This document shows, piece by piece, positions 8,750 to 17,671 of a stretch of 64,000 bases of DNA (positions are counted from its first letter, which is position 1; each line of letters begins with the position of its first letter). Made by a program: the position numbers and the translations under genes. Source of the stretch: a bacterium (GTDB lineage Bacteria > Sysuimicrobiota > Sysuimicrobiia > Sysuimicrobiales > Segetimicrobiaceae); NCBI GenBank assembly GCA_035295165.1, contig DATGJN010000112.1, forward strand, positions 25,957-89,956, read 5' to 3'. Below the pieces are notes generated by a model, which was not told the DNA's origin, searched no databases, and saw nothing but the letters and a program-made list of their open reading frames with translations.

Positions 8750-9213
8750 GTCTAAACGCGCAGGACATGCGTGACACATGAGGTTGGAACGCTACGCCTC
8801 CTCGGGAGGTGGCCCGTGCGCCCGGATGGACGCGCCATCGGGCATCGGCTTGGATGGTTTCGACGGATGAACTCCCTGGCGATGAGATTCATACTCACGA
8901 ACCCCTACGTATCAAGCCGTTCCGAGCAGATGTCGTCAATGGGGCAGAGGGCTGGCGTGGGGACGAGGTAGGTTGAAGACCTGCACCGTCCCGCTGCGTG
9001 TTCCTGCGAACCGGCCTGAATGACCTTGCCAGACCCCGCGTAGTGCTGGCTTGTGACCCTGCCGGGCTCTGTGCGCCTGGCGCCGGCGCAGGGTGCTGAC
9101 ACACCGACGACACCCGTTTCGACGTACTTCACTCCATACGCGGGAATCCCCGTTCCAAAGGGAAGCCCCCTTGCGGAAGGATCTTCATTGATCGACGCGA
9201 AGATTGTTGCTCC
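8750..9213. other. Intergenic region, 464 bases, no convincing gene
   Basis: No reading frame here has a good ribosome-binding site or a recognisable protein. A short hairpin CCTCC-TCG-GGAGG (8797-8809) lies about 47 bases after the [2Fe-2S] gene and could mark transcript termination, although no T-run follows. The right end carries the repeat cluster at the start of the IclR gene. Confidence 0.5.
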
Positions 9214-9244
9214 ATGACGGCAACATTGTTGCCGAAGAGGCAAC
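9203..9244. promoter_or_regulatory. Clustered GTTGC/GCAAC repeats over the IclR start; candidate operator
   Basis: ATTGTTGC occurs at 9203-9210 and again at 9225-9232, exactly 22 bases (two helical turns) apart. GTTGCC-GAAGA-GGCAAC (9228-9244) is a perfect inverted repeat, and an extra GCAAC lies at 9220-9224. The cluster overlaps the ATG at 9214 and the first ten codons of the IclR-family gene. Such a position would suit negative autoregulation, or means that translation begins at a TTG (9226/9229). Confidence 0.4.
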
Positions 9245-10116
9245 GCCTAACAAGACGGTTGGAATCCGTCTACCGGGCCGCGAAGGCGCTGAGTCTGTTC
9301 CTCGAATTGGATGTGGAGAGCGGGCTTCGTGTGACCGAGGCGGCACGAAAGCTTCGTGTCAATAAATCGACAGTCTCTCGTCTCTTTGCGACCCTACGCG
9401 ATCTGGGCTTTGTCACTGCGGACGTAGACCGTGGCTGCTACTATGTGGGCCCGACCGCGTATGCCGTGGGGTGTCGGTTCTCCGGGGCAGCGCTGGCGCG
9501 CGCCGTGCAACATGTCATTCGCGATCTCTCGGGGCAAGCGTCGAGCACTGCTCAGTTTGGGATGCTTCAAGGGAACCGGGTCGTCTTCCTCACGGTCAAT
9601 CCCGGACCCCACCGCCTGCGCGTCGTTGCACGGCCGGGCGACATTCAGTACGTCCACGCATCAGCAATGGGCAAGGCGATACTGGCCGCATTGCCGGTTG
9701 GTGTGAGGGACACGCTGATTACCACCATGCTTGATCGCGCGGGGTTGTTGCCGGCGGTCGGGCCCCGCACCTATCGAGATCCGGCGGCGCTCCGCACAGA
9801 TTTGGTGCGTACGGCCAAACTCGGCTACTCAGTCTCGAATGAGGAGGGTGCTGCCGGCATGGTGGGGATCGGTTCATACGTTGGGAATGTGGCGGGTATC
9901 CATACAGCCCTCAGCGTTGCCTTCCCCATTCATCAGCACAAGGGGACAGCGCGGATCGACGTGGCAACGTCGGTTGCCAAAGCGGCGCTGACCGCGCGGC
10001 GTCTACTCATTCCGGATGGTGTCATCCCGGTCACCGCGCCTGAGGGCCCGGACGTCCCGGAGTGGAGCGGTGTTGCGAACACCCACACTCACACGCCCCC
10101 ATGGGTGCGCCCATGA
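9214..10116 (+). CDS. IclR-family transcriptional regulator
   Basis: 300 residues. The N-terminal winged helix (residues about 16-70: SVYRAAKALSLF, VTEAARKLRVNKSTVSRLF, LRDLGFV) is the IclR HTH. It is followed by a GAF-like effector domain with YVHASAMGKAILAAL and GYSVSNEEGAAGMVGIGSYV, the conserved ligand-pocket segments. IclR proteins usually sense an aromatic or organic acid intermediate and control the adjacent catabolic operon. This gene is the first of the 9.2-20.9 kb cassette, and its TGA overlaps the next ATG (ATGA), which ties it to that cassette. The C-terminal 30 residues (Pro- and His-rich) are longer than usual. The start is uncertain because repeats overlap it. Confidence 0.88.
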   Translation: MTATLLPKRQRLTRRLESVYRAAKALSLFLELDVESGLRVTEAARKLRVNKSTVSRLFATLRDLGFVTADVDRGCYYVGPTAYAVGCRFSGAALARAVQHVIRDLSGQASSTAQFGMLQGNRVVFLTVNPGPHRLRVVARPGDIQYVHASAMGKAILAALPVGVRDTLITTMLDRAGLLPAVGPRTYRDPAALRTDLVRTAKLGYSVSNEEGAAGMVGIGSYVGNVAGIHTALSVAFPIHQHKGTARIDVATSVAKAALTARRLLIPDGVIPVTAPEGPDVPEWSGVANTHTHTPPWVRP

Positions 10117-10802
10117 GACTGATCGATCTGTCCCAGGTGTTTCGGTCGGGCATGATGAGCGGCGTCGCTGACGAGGCCCCCGAGGTGGCCGTGCGCATCC
10201 GTGAAGTACGCTCGGTGACCCGCGACGGGATTAACGGAATGGAGATCATTCTCGGCAACCATGCCGGAACCCACATCGACGCACCGCGGCATGTGATTCC
10301 CGGAGGCGGCACGATCGCGAACCTCAATCTCGAGCTCTTCTTCGGGCCCGCCGTGGCTCTCGACGTACGGAAGGGCGACGATGCGCCGATCACCGTGCAA
10401 GACCTGGACCGAGACGGCACCATCCGTGCCGGAGACATGGTCTTCCTCGAGACCGGGTGGTCCGCGTACGCCGGCACGCCGAGATACAGAGACCATCATC
10501 CCTACGTGGATCAAGAAGCCGCACGGTGGCTCGTGCACCGGCAAGTGCGCGCCGTTGGTATTGATGCGTCGAGCCTAGACGTGCCGCGCGCTGTTCGGCC
10601 TCCGGGTTTTCGCCATGAGACGTTGCGGATCATCCTTGGGGCCGGGATTCCCGCCATTCACGGGTTGGCGAATCTTGCCGCCATCCGCGGCCGTCGCTGT
10701 GCCGCCGCGGCGTTCCCCGTCGTCTTCGATGGATCGGATGCAGGCCCGGCCCGAGTTGTCGCAATCCTTGAGGCTTCAGAATCCTTCGGCGACACGGCCT
10801 AG
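10113..10802 (+). CDS. Cyclase-family (kynurenine-formamidase-like) metal hydrolase 1
   Basis: 229 residues. The family motif HxGTHxDxPxH is present with H50, H54, D56 and H60, the Mn/Zn ligands of the cyclase superfamily (kynurenine formamidase, isatin hydrolase, cyclase PF04199). GDMVFLETGWS and VGIDASSLD are further conserved strands. Members hydrolyse cyclic amides, lactones or formamides. The start is the ATG at 10113, in a four-base overlap with the IclR gene. A second, divergent member lies at 14874-15548 in the same cassette, which suggests two ring-opening steps or two related substrates. The exact reaction is not known. Confidence 0.82.
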   Translation: MRLIDLSQVFRSGMMSGVADEAPEVAVRIREVRSVTRDGINGMEIILGNHAGTHIDAPRHVIPGGGTIANLNLELFFGPAVALDVRKGDDAPITVQDLDRDGTIRAGDMVFLETGWSAYAGTPRYRDHHPYVDQEAARWLVHRQVRAVGIDASSLDVPRAVRPPGFRHETLRIILGAGIPAIHGLANLAAIRGRRCAAAAFPVVFDGSDAGPARVVAILEASESFGDTA

Positions 10803-10871
10803 ATGGGCACGACCATGCGGAAGCGCTCAACGGACCGGACTCAGGCTCCAGTTGGAGGGAGGCGAGATCCG

Positions 10872-11876
10872 ATGTTGCTTCGCATCGCACAACGACTCGT
10901 TGCCTTGGCCCTCGGAGGGGTGCTTGCGTTTGCGGGTGGGGCTTACGGGGCCGCTCCCGGGGTCAGCCTCAAACTGGCCGATGTGCTGTCGAGTACCGAC
11001 GCCGGGACCGCGACCCTCAACAATTTCGCGCGTCTGGTGGCGACAGACACCAACGGCGAGGTCCAGGTGACAGTGTACCCGAACTCCCAGTTGGCGAACG
11101 AGACCACGATCGTCTCTGCGCTCCGCACCGGGACCGTCGACATGGGGCTCGCGTCCGTGGAGTTTTGGACGAAGCTCATTCCGGGGGCGGACGCGTTGGA
11201 GTGGCCGTACGTCGTCACGAGTTGGCAGCAGGCGGCCGCGATTGCCACGAACGATGCGATCAACAGCGCCTACAGCCAGGCGTTCGGCCAGTACGGTGTG
11301 GTCTTTATCGCGGCCTTCCCGTACACATGGAAGCAGCTGCTGAGCACGAAGCCGGTCAGCTCCCCTGACGATCTTCGGGGCTTGAAGATTCGAAATGCCG
11401 CGGGCGCGTCCACGGATTTCTTGAAGACCTACGGTGCGAACGTGGTACTACTGAGCAACACGGAGCTGTACCAGGCGTTGCTGACCCATACCGTCGATGG
11501 GGCAAATCTGTCGATCAGCCAGACGATCTCCCTGAAGTTCTACGAGGTGGCGAAGTACTTCACGCTCTATCAACAATCCATGATCTGGCTGCCGATCTTT
11601 ATCTCCCAGGGCCAGTGGCAGAAGTTGACTAAACAGCAGCAAGACGGCATGATGCAGGCCGGCCGGGAGATGATTCGCGACCAGGTCGCCTCGGCGGTGA
11701 AGAGCGAGATGGACCAGCAGCAGATTCTCGCGAACGATGGAGTGCATATCATCGCCATTCACGATTTTGCGCCCTGGAAGAAAGTGGTGTCCACGGAGAT
11801 GGTTAAGAAAGAGGCCGAATACCCGATGGCGCACCGTCTTTTGACCCTCGCGGCGAAGCTGAACAGTCCGAAGTGA
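10872..11876 (+). CDS. TRAP transporter substrate-binding protein (DctP family)
   Basis: 334 residues. A clear Sec signal (LLRIAQRLVALALGGVLAFAGGAYGA) is followed by the DctP fold: LADVLSSTDAGTA, YPNSQLANE, GLKIRNAAGA (with the Arg that typically binds the carboxylate of the ligand) and VDGANLSISQTIS. I choose the ATG at 10872 because GGAGGGAGG lies nine bases upstream and the protein then begins with the signal peptide; an ATG at 10803 would add 23 residues before it. Its stop overlaps the GTG of the fused permease gene. It should bind an organic or sugar acid that feeds the surrounding enzymes. Confidence 0.88.
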   Translation: MLLRIAQRLVALALGGVLAFAGGAYGAAPGVSLKLADVLSSTDAGTATLNNFARLVATDTNGEVQVTVYPNSQLANETTIVSALRTGTVDMGLASVEFWTKLIPGADALEWPYVVTSWQQAAAIATNDAINSAYSQAFGQYGVVFIAAFPYTWKQLLSTKPVSSPDDLRGLKIRNAAGASTDFLKTYGANVVLLSNTELYQALLTHTVDGANLSISQTISLKFYEVAKYFTLYQQSMIWLPIFISQGQWQKLTKQQQDGMMQAGREMIRDQVASAVKSEMDQQQILANDGVHIIAIHDFAPWKKVVSTEMVKKEAEYPMAHRLLTLAAKLNSPK

Positions 11877-13777
11877 GTCTGCGAGAGGGTGTGCTTCGGA
11901 TGCGGGACGGCGCCGGTCTCCCTGACGCGCGCCGTGTCACAGGCGTGGCTCCACTGTTATGGGCGCACGCCGCATTGACCGGGGTGGTGGCGATCGCCGT
12001 GGCCACCACCCCCGTGATCGTCCTCGTCGAGGTCGCCGCCCGCAACGTCTTCGCCGTATCCGCGACATGGTATCAAGACGCGATCGCGCTGTGCGTCTAT
12101 GTGGTGACGTTCATGGGGGGTGCCCTCGCATACGATCGCGGGCAGCACCTGCGGCTTTCGGCGCATATCCAGCGGCTCCCTAAAGGGGCGCAGATGGTGG
12201 TGGACGGCGCCGCGGAGTGGATCGTGCTGTGCACCGCGGTGTGCATCGCGGCGAGCTCCCTGCGGCTGCTTCAGGTCGACTGGATTCAGACGATGCCGGT
12301 CCTCCAGATTTCCGAAACCTGGGCGGTGCTGCCGCTTCCGCTCGGTCTGCTGATCGTTGCGTGCATCGCGCTTGCCCGGATCTGGCAGTTGCCGCGGCGA
12401 GTTGGCGTCCTCTCCGGCGCGCCGGTGGTGGGCGTCGCCGCCGCCATCGTGCTCGTGACGCATCTCTTCCCGGCGGTGTGGCGGATGTTCGGTGTGAGCG
12501 GGCCTATGGCAGCAGTGCTGGGTACGAGCGCGCTGTGCCTGGGAGTCCCCGTCGCCTTCGTCTTCGCGGGCGCCGCGCTAATCTACTTTTACCTTTCCGG
12601 CACGGCGCCGCTCGTGGCGGCACCGCTGGCGATGCACAGCGGTGTGGGGAATTTTGTCCTCATCGCGTTGCCGTGCTTTTTTCTTCTCGCGTATCTGATG
12701 GATGAAGCGCAGCTGGCGGCGCGGCTTGCGAGCGTGGTCAGCGCGCTCCTGGGCGTGGTGCGACACAGTGCGATGTACGCTATCATCGCGACGATGTACG
12801 TGTTCTCCGGACTGTCCGGCTCGAAGAGTGCGGATATCGCGGCGGTCGGTCGTGCACTGCTGGCCATCTGCGACGAACGCGGATATCGACGGGCAGACAG
12901 CGCGGCCGTGCTGGCGGCCTCGGCCGCGATGGGCGAGACGATTCCTCCGAGCATCGCCCTGCTTGTCCTCGGATCGATCACAACCCTCTCGGTTGGCGCG
13001 CTGTTCCTGGGCGGGTTGCTGCCGGCCGCGGTCATGGCGGCGGCCTTGGCGCTCGTCGTTTCACTCCGTCCGGCTCCTGCGGGCAAACCGTCCGTGATCA
13101 CGGACCGGACGCCCCTCGCCTGGTGGCGGGGGGTGGCCGGCGTACTCCCCATCGTGGCGGGCATCGCGTTTCTCGTCGGAAGCATCGTCACCGGCATGAG
13201 CACACCCACCGAAGCGTCGGCGCTGGTGGTGTTGTTCATGGTGGTCCTTGCAACGGCCGCCTATCGCAGTTTGAACTGGCGCGCCGCGACGCGTGCGTTG
13301 GTCACGACGAGTTCTTTGTGCGGAGCGATCCTTCTGGTCGTGGCCGCGGCCAGCGCGGTCTCGAACGCCGTGGGATTTTCGGGTGTACTGAACACCGTGG
13401 GCGCGATCGATTTCGGACCCGACTGGCTCTTCTTTCTCGTGTCCATGGTGGTGCTGCTTGTCGCGGGAGCCGTGCTGGAGGGACTGCCGGCGCTCCTGCT
13501 GTTCGTGCCGATCTTGATGCCGATGGCGGCGAAGCTCGGCATCAACCCGCTCCAGTATGGGATCGCGGCAATCATCGCCATGGGCATCGGCGCGCACACG
13601 CCCCCTGTCGGGATCGGCTTGTACACCGCGTGCGTGGTCGGCGACACATCCGTCGAAGCGGTGGGCAAAGCGATTCTGCCATATCTGTTGGTGCTGTGCG
13701 CGGGGCTGCTGGCGGTTCTGTTGGCCCCGCAGCTCTCGCTCTTTCTTCCCACGGTGGCCGGCCTGAGGGTGCGGTAG
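11873..13777 (+). CDS. TRAP transporter permease, DctQ and DctM fused
   Basis: 634 residues. Residues about 25-180 form a four-helix DctQ-like small subunit (WYQDAIALCVYVVTFMGGALA, DRGQHLRL). From about 195 onward follows a DctM-like large subunit with a dozen membrane segments, including FVFSGLSGSKSADIAAVG and the conserved GETIPPSIALLVLGS. Fusion of the two membrane subunits in one chain is known in TRAP systems such as SiaQM but is the minority arrangement. The start GTG at 11873 overlaps the stop of the binding-protein gene (GTGA). Together they form a complete ion-driven importer for the cassette. Confidence 0.88.
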   Translation: MSLREGVLRMRDGAGLPDARRVTGVAPLLWAHAALTGVVAIAVATTPVIVLVEVAARNVFAVSATWYQDAIALCVYVVTFMGGALAYDRGQHLRLSAHIQRLPKGAQMVVDGAAEWIVLCTAVCIAASSLRLLQVDWIQTMPVLQISETWAVLPLPLGLLIVACIALARIWQLPRRVGVLSGAPVVGVAAAIVLVTHLFPAVWRMFGVSGPMAAVLGTSALCLGVPVAFVFAGAALIYFYLSGTAPLVAAPLAMHSGVGNFVLIALPCFFLLAYLMDEAQLAARLASVVSALLGVVRHSAMYAIIATMYVFSGLSGSKSADIAAVGRALLAICDERGYRRADSAAVLAASAAMGETIPPSIALLVLGSITTLSVGALFLGGLLPAAVMAAALALVVSLRPAPAGKPSVITDRTPLAWWRGVAGVLPIVAGIAFLVGSIVTGMSTPTEASALVVLFMVVLATAAYRSLNWRAATRALVTTSSLCGAILLVVAAASAVSNAVGFSGVLNTVGAIDFGPDWLFFLVSMVVLLVAGAVLEGLPALLLFVPILMPMAAKLGINPLQYGIAAIIAMGIGAHTPPVGIGLYTACVVGDTSVEAVGKAILPYLLVLCAGLLAVLLAPQLSLFLPTVAGLRVR

Positions 13778-13846
13778 CATGCGTGTTCCGCTGGACCGAC
13801 GGACGCGCACACGGGGCGGAACGTCAAGAGATAGGAGAGGATCAGG

Positions 13847-14842
13847 ATGAGCGTGCTTGTGACGGGCGGAACCGGAGGGATTGGCAGCGGCGTGGCGAGG
13901 TTGCTTCTCACTAGGGGGCACGAGGTCGTCGTCTACGATGTGAGCCCCCTGCGCCCCGGCAACAAAGTGCTGGACGGCTTTGGCCATCGCCTGACGGCGG
14001 AAGTCGGCAGCGTGACTGAGATGGGACGACTGATGGATGTCGTCAGGAGTCACCGCGTGACGGGGATCATCCATTTGGCCGGCATGCTGCCGCCGCACAT
14101 GAATAACCTCCGGCCGATCGAGGCGCTCAGCGTGAACGTCATCGGAACAACCACGGTGCTGGAGGTAGCGCGCATCCTGGGGTTGGGCCCGGTGATCGTC
14201 GCCAGCGCCGCCGGGGTGATGGGGCGCGCGAAGGACGTCACGACGTTGCGCGCGGAGGAGGACGTGAGCCTTCCGCTCGTAGGGATCTATCCGGTGAGCA
14301 AGCTGGTCAGCGAGCAGCTCGTGTACACGTATCGGCAGCTGCACAAGCTGAATACCACGGCGGTCCGGCCTCGGAACGGCTACGGACCGGGTACGTCGTA
14401 TAGAGTCCAGCCGCTGTACGACGTGGTATACGACGCGGTTGCAGGCAAGGATGTGGTGCGAAAAACAGGCGGGGCAGCGATCTTCGACTACACGTACGTC
14501 AAGGATCTCGCGACCGGCGTTGTGCAGCTCTACGAGATGAAGTCCCGGCCGCCGCACTACGTGTACAACTTGGCGCGCGGACAGGGCGTGACGATGACTC
14601 AGGTGTTCGACGCCGTCCAGAAGGTCTTCCCACATTTGCGCATCGAGGTGGGTCCGGGGCCGTGGGAGGGTGTCGTTGAAGGCGGTCGGGAGCTGGACCT
14701 GACGGTCTACCCCGCCGTGATGCCGCTTCAGGATATCTCGAGGGCGCGGGAAGACTTTGGTTTCGACCCGCACTGGGGCATCGAGCGCGGCGTCGCCGAC
14801 TGGGTGCGGTGGCTACAGACCGGAGAGTACGGCGAGTACTGA
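13847..14842 (+). CDS. NAD-dependent epimerase/dehydratase (extended SDR) 1
   Basis: 331 residues. The Rossmann motif TGGTGGIG is near residue 6, HLAG lies in the fourth strand, and the catalytic Tyr-x3-Lys is YPVSK, as in extended SDRs. AGGAGAGG lies just upstream of the ATG. Members include sugar-nucleotide epimerases and NAD-dependent uronate or sugar dehydrogenases. Its place next to a TRAP importer and metal hydrolases argues for oxidation of an imported acid rather than nucleotide-sugar work. A paralogue is at 16610-17614. The exact substrate is unknown. Confidence 0.82.
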   Translation: MSVLVTGGTGGIGSGVARLLLTRGHEVVVYDVSPLRPGNKVLDGFGHRLTAEVGSVTEMGRLMDVVRSHRVTGIIHLAGMLPPHMNNLRPIEALSVNVIGTTTVLEVARILGLGPVIVASAAGVMGRAKDVTTLRAEEDVSLPLVGIYPVSKLVSEQLVYTYRQLHKLNTTAVRPRNGYGPGTSYRVQPLYDVVYDAVAGKDVVRKTGGAAIFDYTYVKDLATGVVQLYEMKSRPPHYVYNLARGQGVTMTQVFDAVQKVFPHLRIEVGPGPWEGVVEGGRELDLTVYPAVMPLQDISRAREDFGFDPHWGIERGVADWVRWLQTGEYGEY

Positions 14843-14873
14843 TCCGCGCGCGCCAGCGAGAAGAGGGTGAATC

Positions 14874-15548
14874 GTGGGGCGATGGATCGACATCAGCATG
14901 GCGCTCACCGACGGGCTGCGCTCCAATCACTCCAGGCCCGGGGAAGAGTTCCGAATCACGTACGACATCACACCGGCCGACGACCCGGAGAAGCGCAAGA
15001 CCGTGCGCCGCATCAACACGCGCCTGCATGCGGGCACGCATATTGACTGCCCCGAACATCTCGTCGTCGGCGGGAAGCGCGTCGACCAGTTCCCGATCGA
15101 GACGTTCGTCGGACGCGCGGTGGTCGCCGAGATGCGTCACAAAGCGCCGCGCGGGGTCATCACGGCGGCAGATCTGGACGCCGCGGTGGGCCGCGCGGTG
15201 CGGGCGGGGGATATCCTCATCGTGCGGACCGGCTGGAACAGCCGATACACCGAACCCGATTTTTTCAGCGATTCGCCGTTTCTCCACCCAGACGCCGCAC
15301 AGTGGTGCATTGATATGCGCGTGAAGATGGTCGTCGTCGACTGCTTGTGCGACCCGATCACGGCGGAGCTGCGGATCGGAGAACTGGACGCGTTCAAGCG
15401 GAAGGTGTTGAGTGCGGGCATCCTCGTCATGACCAACGCCGACCGCCTCGACCAGATCACGAAGAAGGAGGTTACCCTCTATGGCTTTCCTCTGCGGATC
15501 TCACCGTCGGAGGCGGCGCCGACTCGCGCCGTCGTCTGGGAGGAGTAG
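14874..15548 (+). CDS. Cyclase-family metal hydrolase 2
   Basis: 224 residues with HAGTHIDCPEH (H52, H56, D58, H62), the metal site of the cyclase/kynurenine formamidase family, plus GDILIVRTGWN and VVVDCLCDP. The start is a GTG at 14874 after AGAAGAGGGTG. It is only modestly similar by eye to the first cyclase at 10113-10802: spacing, flanking loops and C-terminus differ, so it is probably not a recent duplicate. It lies between SDR 1 and the FAH-family gene, where a lactone- or amide-opening step would make sense. Confidence 0.82.
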   Translation: MGRWIDISMALTDGLRSNHSRPGEEFRITYDITPADDPEKRKTVRRINTRLHAGTHIDCPEHLVVGGKRVDQFPIETFVGRAVVAEMRHKAPRGVITAADLDAAVGRAVRAGDILIVRTGWNSRYTEPDFFSDSPFLHPDAAQWCIDMRVKMVVVDCLCDPITAELRIGELDAFKRKVLSAGILVMTNADRLDQITKKEVTLYGFPLRISPSEAAPTRAVVWEE

Positions 15549-15620
15549 CGGCGCCGCCCGGCCGCCGCGGATGTCGATTCCCCCAGAGGGCACGTGCGTG
15601 CCGGGAAGGAGAGGCCGCCG

Positions 15621-16613
15621 ATGAAACTCGCGACGTACATGCCGCGCGACGCGCAGTCGCCCAACGCTGGCATCGGCGCGGTGCTCGACGGCACGCTCAT
15701 CGACCTCAACTACGCCTACGCTCGCTACCTGCGAAATGTCGACGGCGAACTGCGGGCGTACGCGCTGGCAGATGCGCGAGTCCCGCGCGATATGATCGGG
15801 TTTCTCCAGGGCGGGCAGCGGGCGATCGACGCGGTGAGGCGCACGATTCAATTCGTACGAGAGTCGCCAGCCGACGCCACGGGCATCTCGGGAGAGCGGC
15901 TCCGGTACGAGCTCCACGAGGTGAGGCTGCTGGCTCCGATCTCGCGCCCTGGAAAGATCCTAGGCGCGGGAAAGAACTATCTGGATCACGCTCAAGAGGG
16001 CGCTGCCGCGGGGCAAGCCGTCGAGATCCAGCCATTTCCGCGGGGGTTTGTGAAGGTCTCCTCGGCCGTGATCGGCCCCGACGATCCCGTTATGCTACCC
16101 CACGTGACGGCGCAGCTCGACTACGAAGTCGAGCTCGCCGTCGTGATCGGGAAGCCCGGGCGCTACATTAGCAAGGCGCGCGCCTACGACTACGTGGCTG
16201 GCTACACTATTCTCAACGACGTCAGCGCGCGCGACATCCAGGCGGCGGAATCGAAGTACGGCAACCACATGATCGCGAAGAACATGGATACTCTCTCGCC
16301 CATGGGACCGTGGATCGTGTTGAAGGATGAGATCGAGGATCCGATGCACCTGGACGTTCGGCTGTCCATCAACGGAGAACTGCGTCAGCACTCGAACACA
16401 TCTAGCTTGATCCACGACATCCCGGCGATGATCGAGCGGTGGTCATGGGGAACCCTGGAGCCGGGCGACGTCATCGCGACGGGCACGCCCGCCGGGGTCG
16501 CGCTCGGCGGGAAATACCCGTACCTGCGAGTGGGGGACTTGATGGAGTGCGCGGTGGAGAAGGTCGGCGAGCTCCGCAACCGTGTGATCGCGGAGCCGGA
16601 GGCCGGCGAATGA
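15621..16613 (+). CDS. Fumarylacetoacetate hydrolase (FAH) family protein
   Basis: 330 residues. The C-terminal FAH domain begins near GAGKNYLDHA. Metal ligands sit in LDYEVELAVVIGK (Glu-x-Glu) and NDVSARDIQ (Asp), and PGDVIATGTPAGV is the family end motif. Known activities include acylpyruvate hydrolase, 2,4-diketo-3-deoxyfuconate hydrolase, 2-keto-3-deoxy-pentonate dehydratase, oxaloacetate decarboxylase and homoprotocatechuate ring-product isomerase. The ATG at 15621 follows GGAAGGAGAGG; an upstream GTG at 15594 is less likely. The stop overlaps the start of SDR 2 (ATGA). It likely performs the C-C bond-cleaving or dehydrating step of the cassette. Confidence 0.87.
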   Translation: MKLATYMPRDAQSPNAGIGAVLDGTLIDLNYAYARYLRNVDGELRAYALADARVPRDMIGFLQGGQRAIDAVRRTIQFVRESPADATGISGERLRYELHEVRLLAPISRPGKILGAGKNYLDHAQEGAAAGQAVEIQPFPRGFVKVSSAVIGPDDPVMLPHVTAQLDYEVELAVVIGKPGRYISKARAYDYVAGYTILNDVSARDIQAAESKYGNHMIAKNMDTLSPMGPWIVLKDEIEDPMHLDVRLSINGELRQHSNTSSLIHDIPAMIERWSWGTLEPGDVIATGTPAGVALGGKYPYLRVGDLMECAVEKVGELRNRVIAEPEAGE

Positions 16614-17614
16614 CGACGATGATCACAGGCGTGGGCGCGGTCGGCGCGCACGTCGCATGGAAGCTGCAGGAGATGGGAGAGCGCCTGGTCCTGTATGATC
16701 TGAACCCGCGGATCGATTTCCTGCGGACGATATTTGATGTAGATCGAACGAACGTCGTTGTCGGCGATGTCAACGATCTGCGTTGCCTGGTCGCGACGAT
16801 CGAGACGGAGAAAGTCGACCGAATTGTCCATCTGGCCGGGGTGCTGACCAAGCACCTGAAGGACAAACCCTACGACGGCATTCATTTGAATATCCTCGGC
16901 ACAGGCTCGGTCCTCGAGGCGGCCCGGCTGAGCGGTGTTAGACGGGTTGTCTTTGCAAGCACGCGCGGAGTGAATCAGCTAGCAATGCCGCCGACACACG
17001 GGGAAACTCTCGACGAGGATTTCACCATGCGGGTACTCAGCAACCGACCGAGGACGATGTACGAGCTCAGCAAGCTGACCGGTGAACACTTGGGACTGTT
17101 CTACCACGACGCCCATGGCGTGGATTTCGTCGCCATCCGTCTTGCGGGCGGCTTCGGGCCGACATCCGGGGCGCCGAGCGGGCTCACCGGCACCGTGCTG
17201 CGTCCGCTGGTGTTTGAGGCCGCGTTGGGCAAGCCGGTCACGATCGACGACCCCTCGCTCACCTACGCGGGTCGACACGAGTTCATCTACTTCAAGGACG
17301 ACGCGGAGGCGGTCGCACTCGCGTGCTTCAGAGAAGGCTTGAAGAAGCGAGTCTACAACATTCGCATGGGGACCACATACCGATATCAGGAAGTCGTTGA
17401 TATCGTGCGACGGATATTCCCCGACGTCCCTGTTGAGATCCGCGCGGCCTCGAACACATCAATGAGTCCAGGGCGTGCTCCTCGCGACGACGTCGCCGAC
17501 ACGACGGCGGCGCGTGAGGAGCTGGGGTGGGAACCGAAATACGATCTCGAGACTGGGATTCGGGACTGGGCGGGGTGGATCAGGCGGACTGCACGCGGGA
17601 CTGTCGACGCGTAG
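16610..17614 (+). CDS. NAD-dependent epimerase/dehydratase (extended SDR) 2
   Basis: 334 residues. GVGAVGAH near residue 8 is a modified glycine-rich loop (GxGxxG), then HLAGVLT, and YELSK as the catalytic Tyr-x3-Lys. The start is the ATG at 16610, overlapping the FAH gene stop. It parallels SDR 1 in length and layout but has a different coenzyme loop and C-terminus. Two extended SDRs in one catabolic unit suggest successive dehydrogenations, or an epimerisation and a dehydrogenation. It is followed after 57 bases by the CMD-family gene with its own strong ribosome-binding site. Confidence 0.82.
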   Translation: MTTMITGVGAVGAHVAWKLQEMGERLVLYDLNPRIDFLRTIFDVDRTNVVVGDVNDLRCLVATIETEKVDRIVHLAGVLTKHLKDKPYDGIHLNILGTGSVLEAARLSGVRRVVFASTRGVNQLAMPPTHGETLDEDFTMRVLSNRPRTMYELSKLTGEHLGLFYHDAHGVDFVAIRLAGGFGPTSGAPSGLTGTVLRPLVFEAALGKPVTIDDPSLTYAGRHEFIYFKDDAEAVALACFREGLKKRVYNIRMGTTYRYQEVVDIVRRIFPDVPVEIRAASNTSMSPGRAPRDDVADTTAAREELGWEPKYDLETGIRDWAGWIRRTARGTVDA

Positions 17615-17671
17615 CTCCGCCCGTGCTTCGCGGGTGGGCAGCGTTCGGAGTTTAGAAGGGAGGATGGATCG

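Noticed and set aside
8905..9243. Minus-strand open frame of 112 codons ahead of the IclR gene
   Set aside because: It overlaps the IclR start region, has no ribosome-binding site and no recognisable protein.
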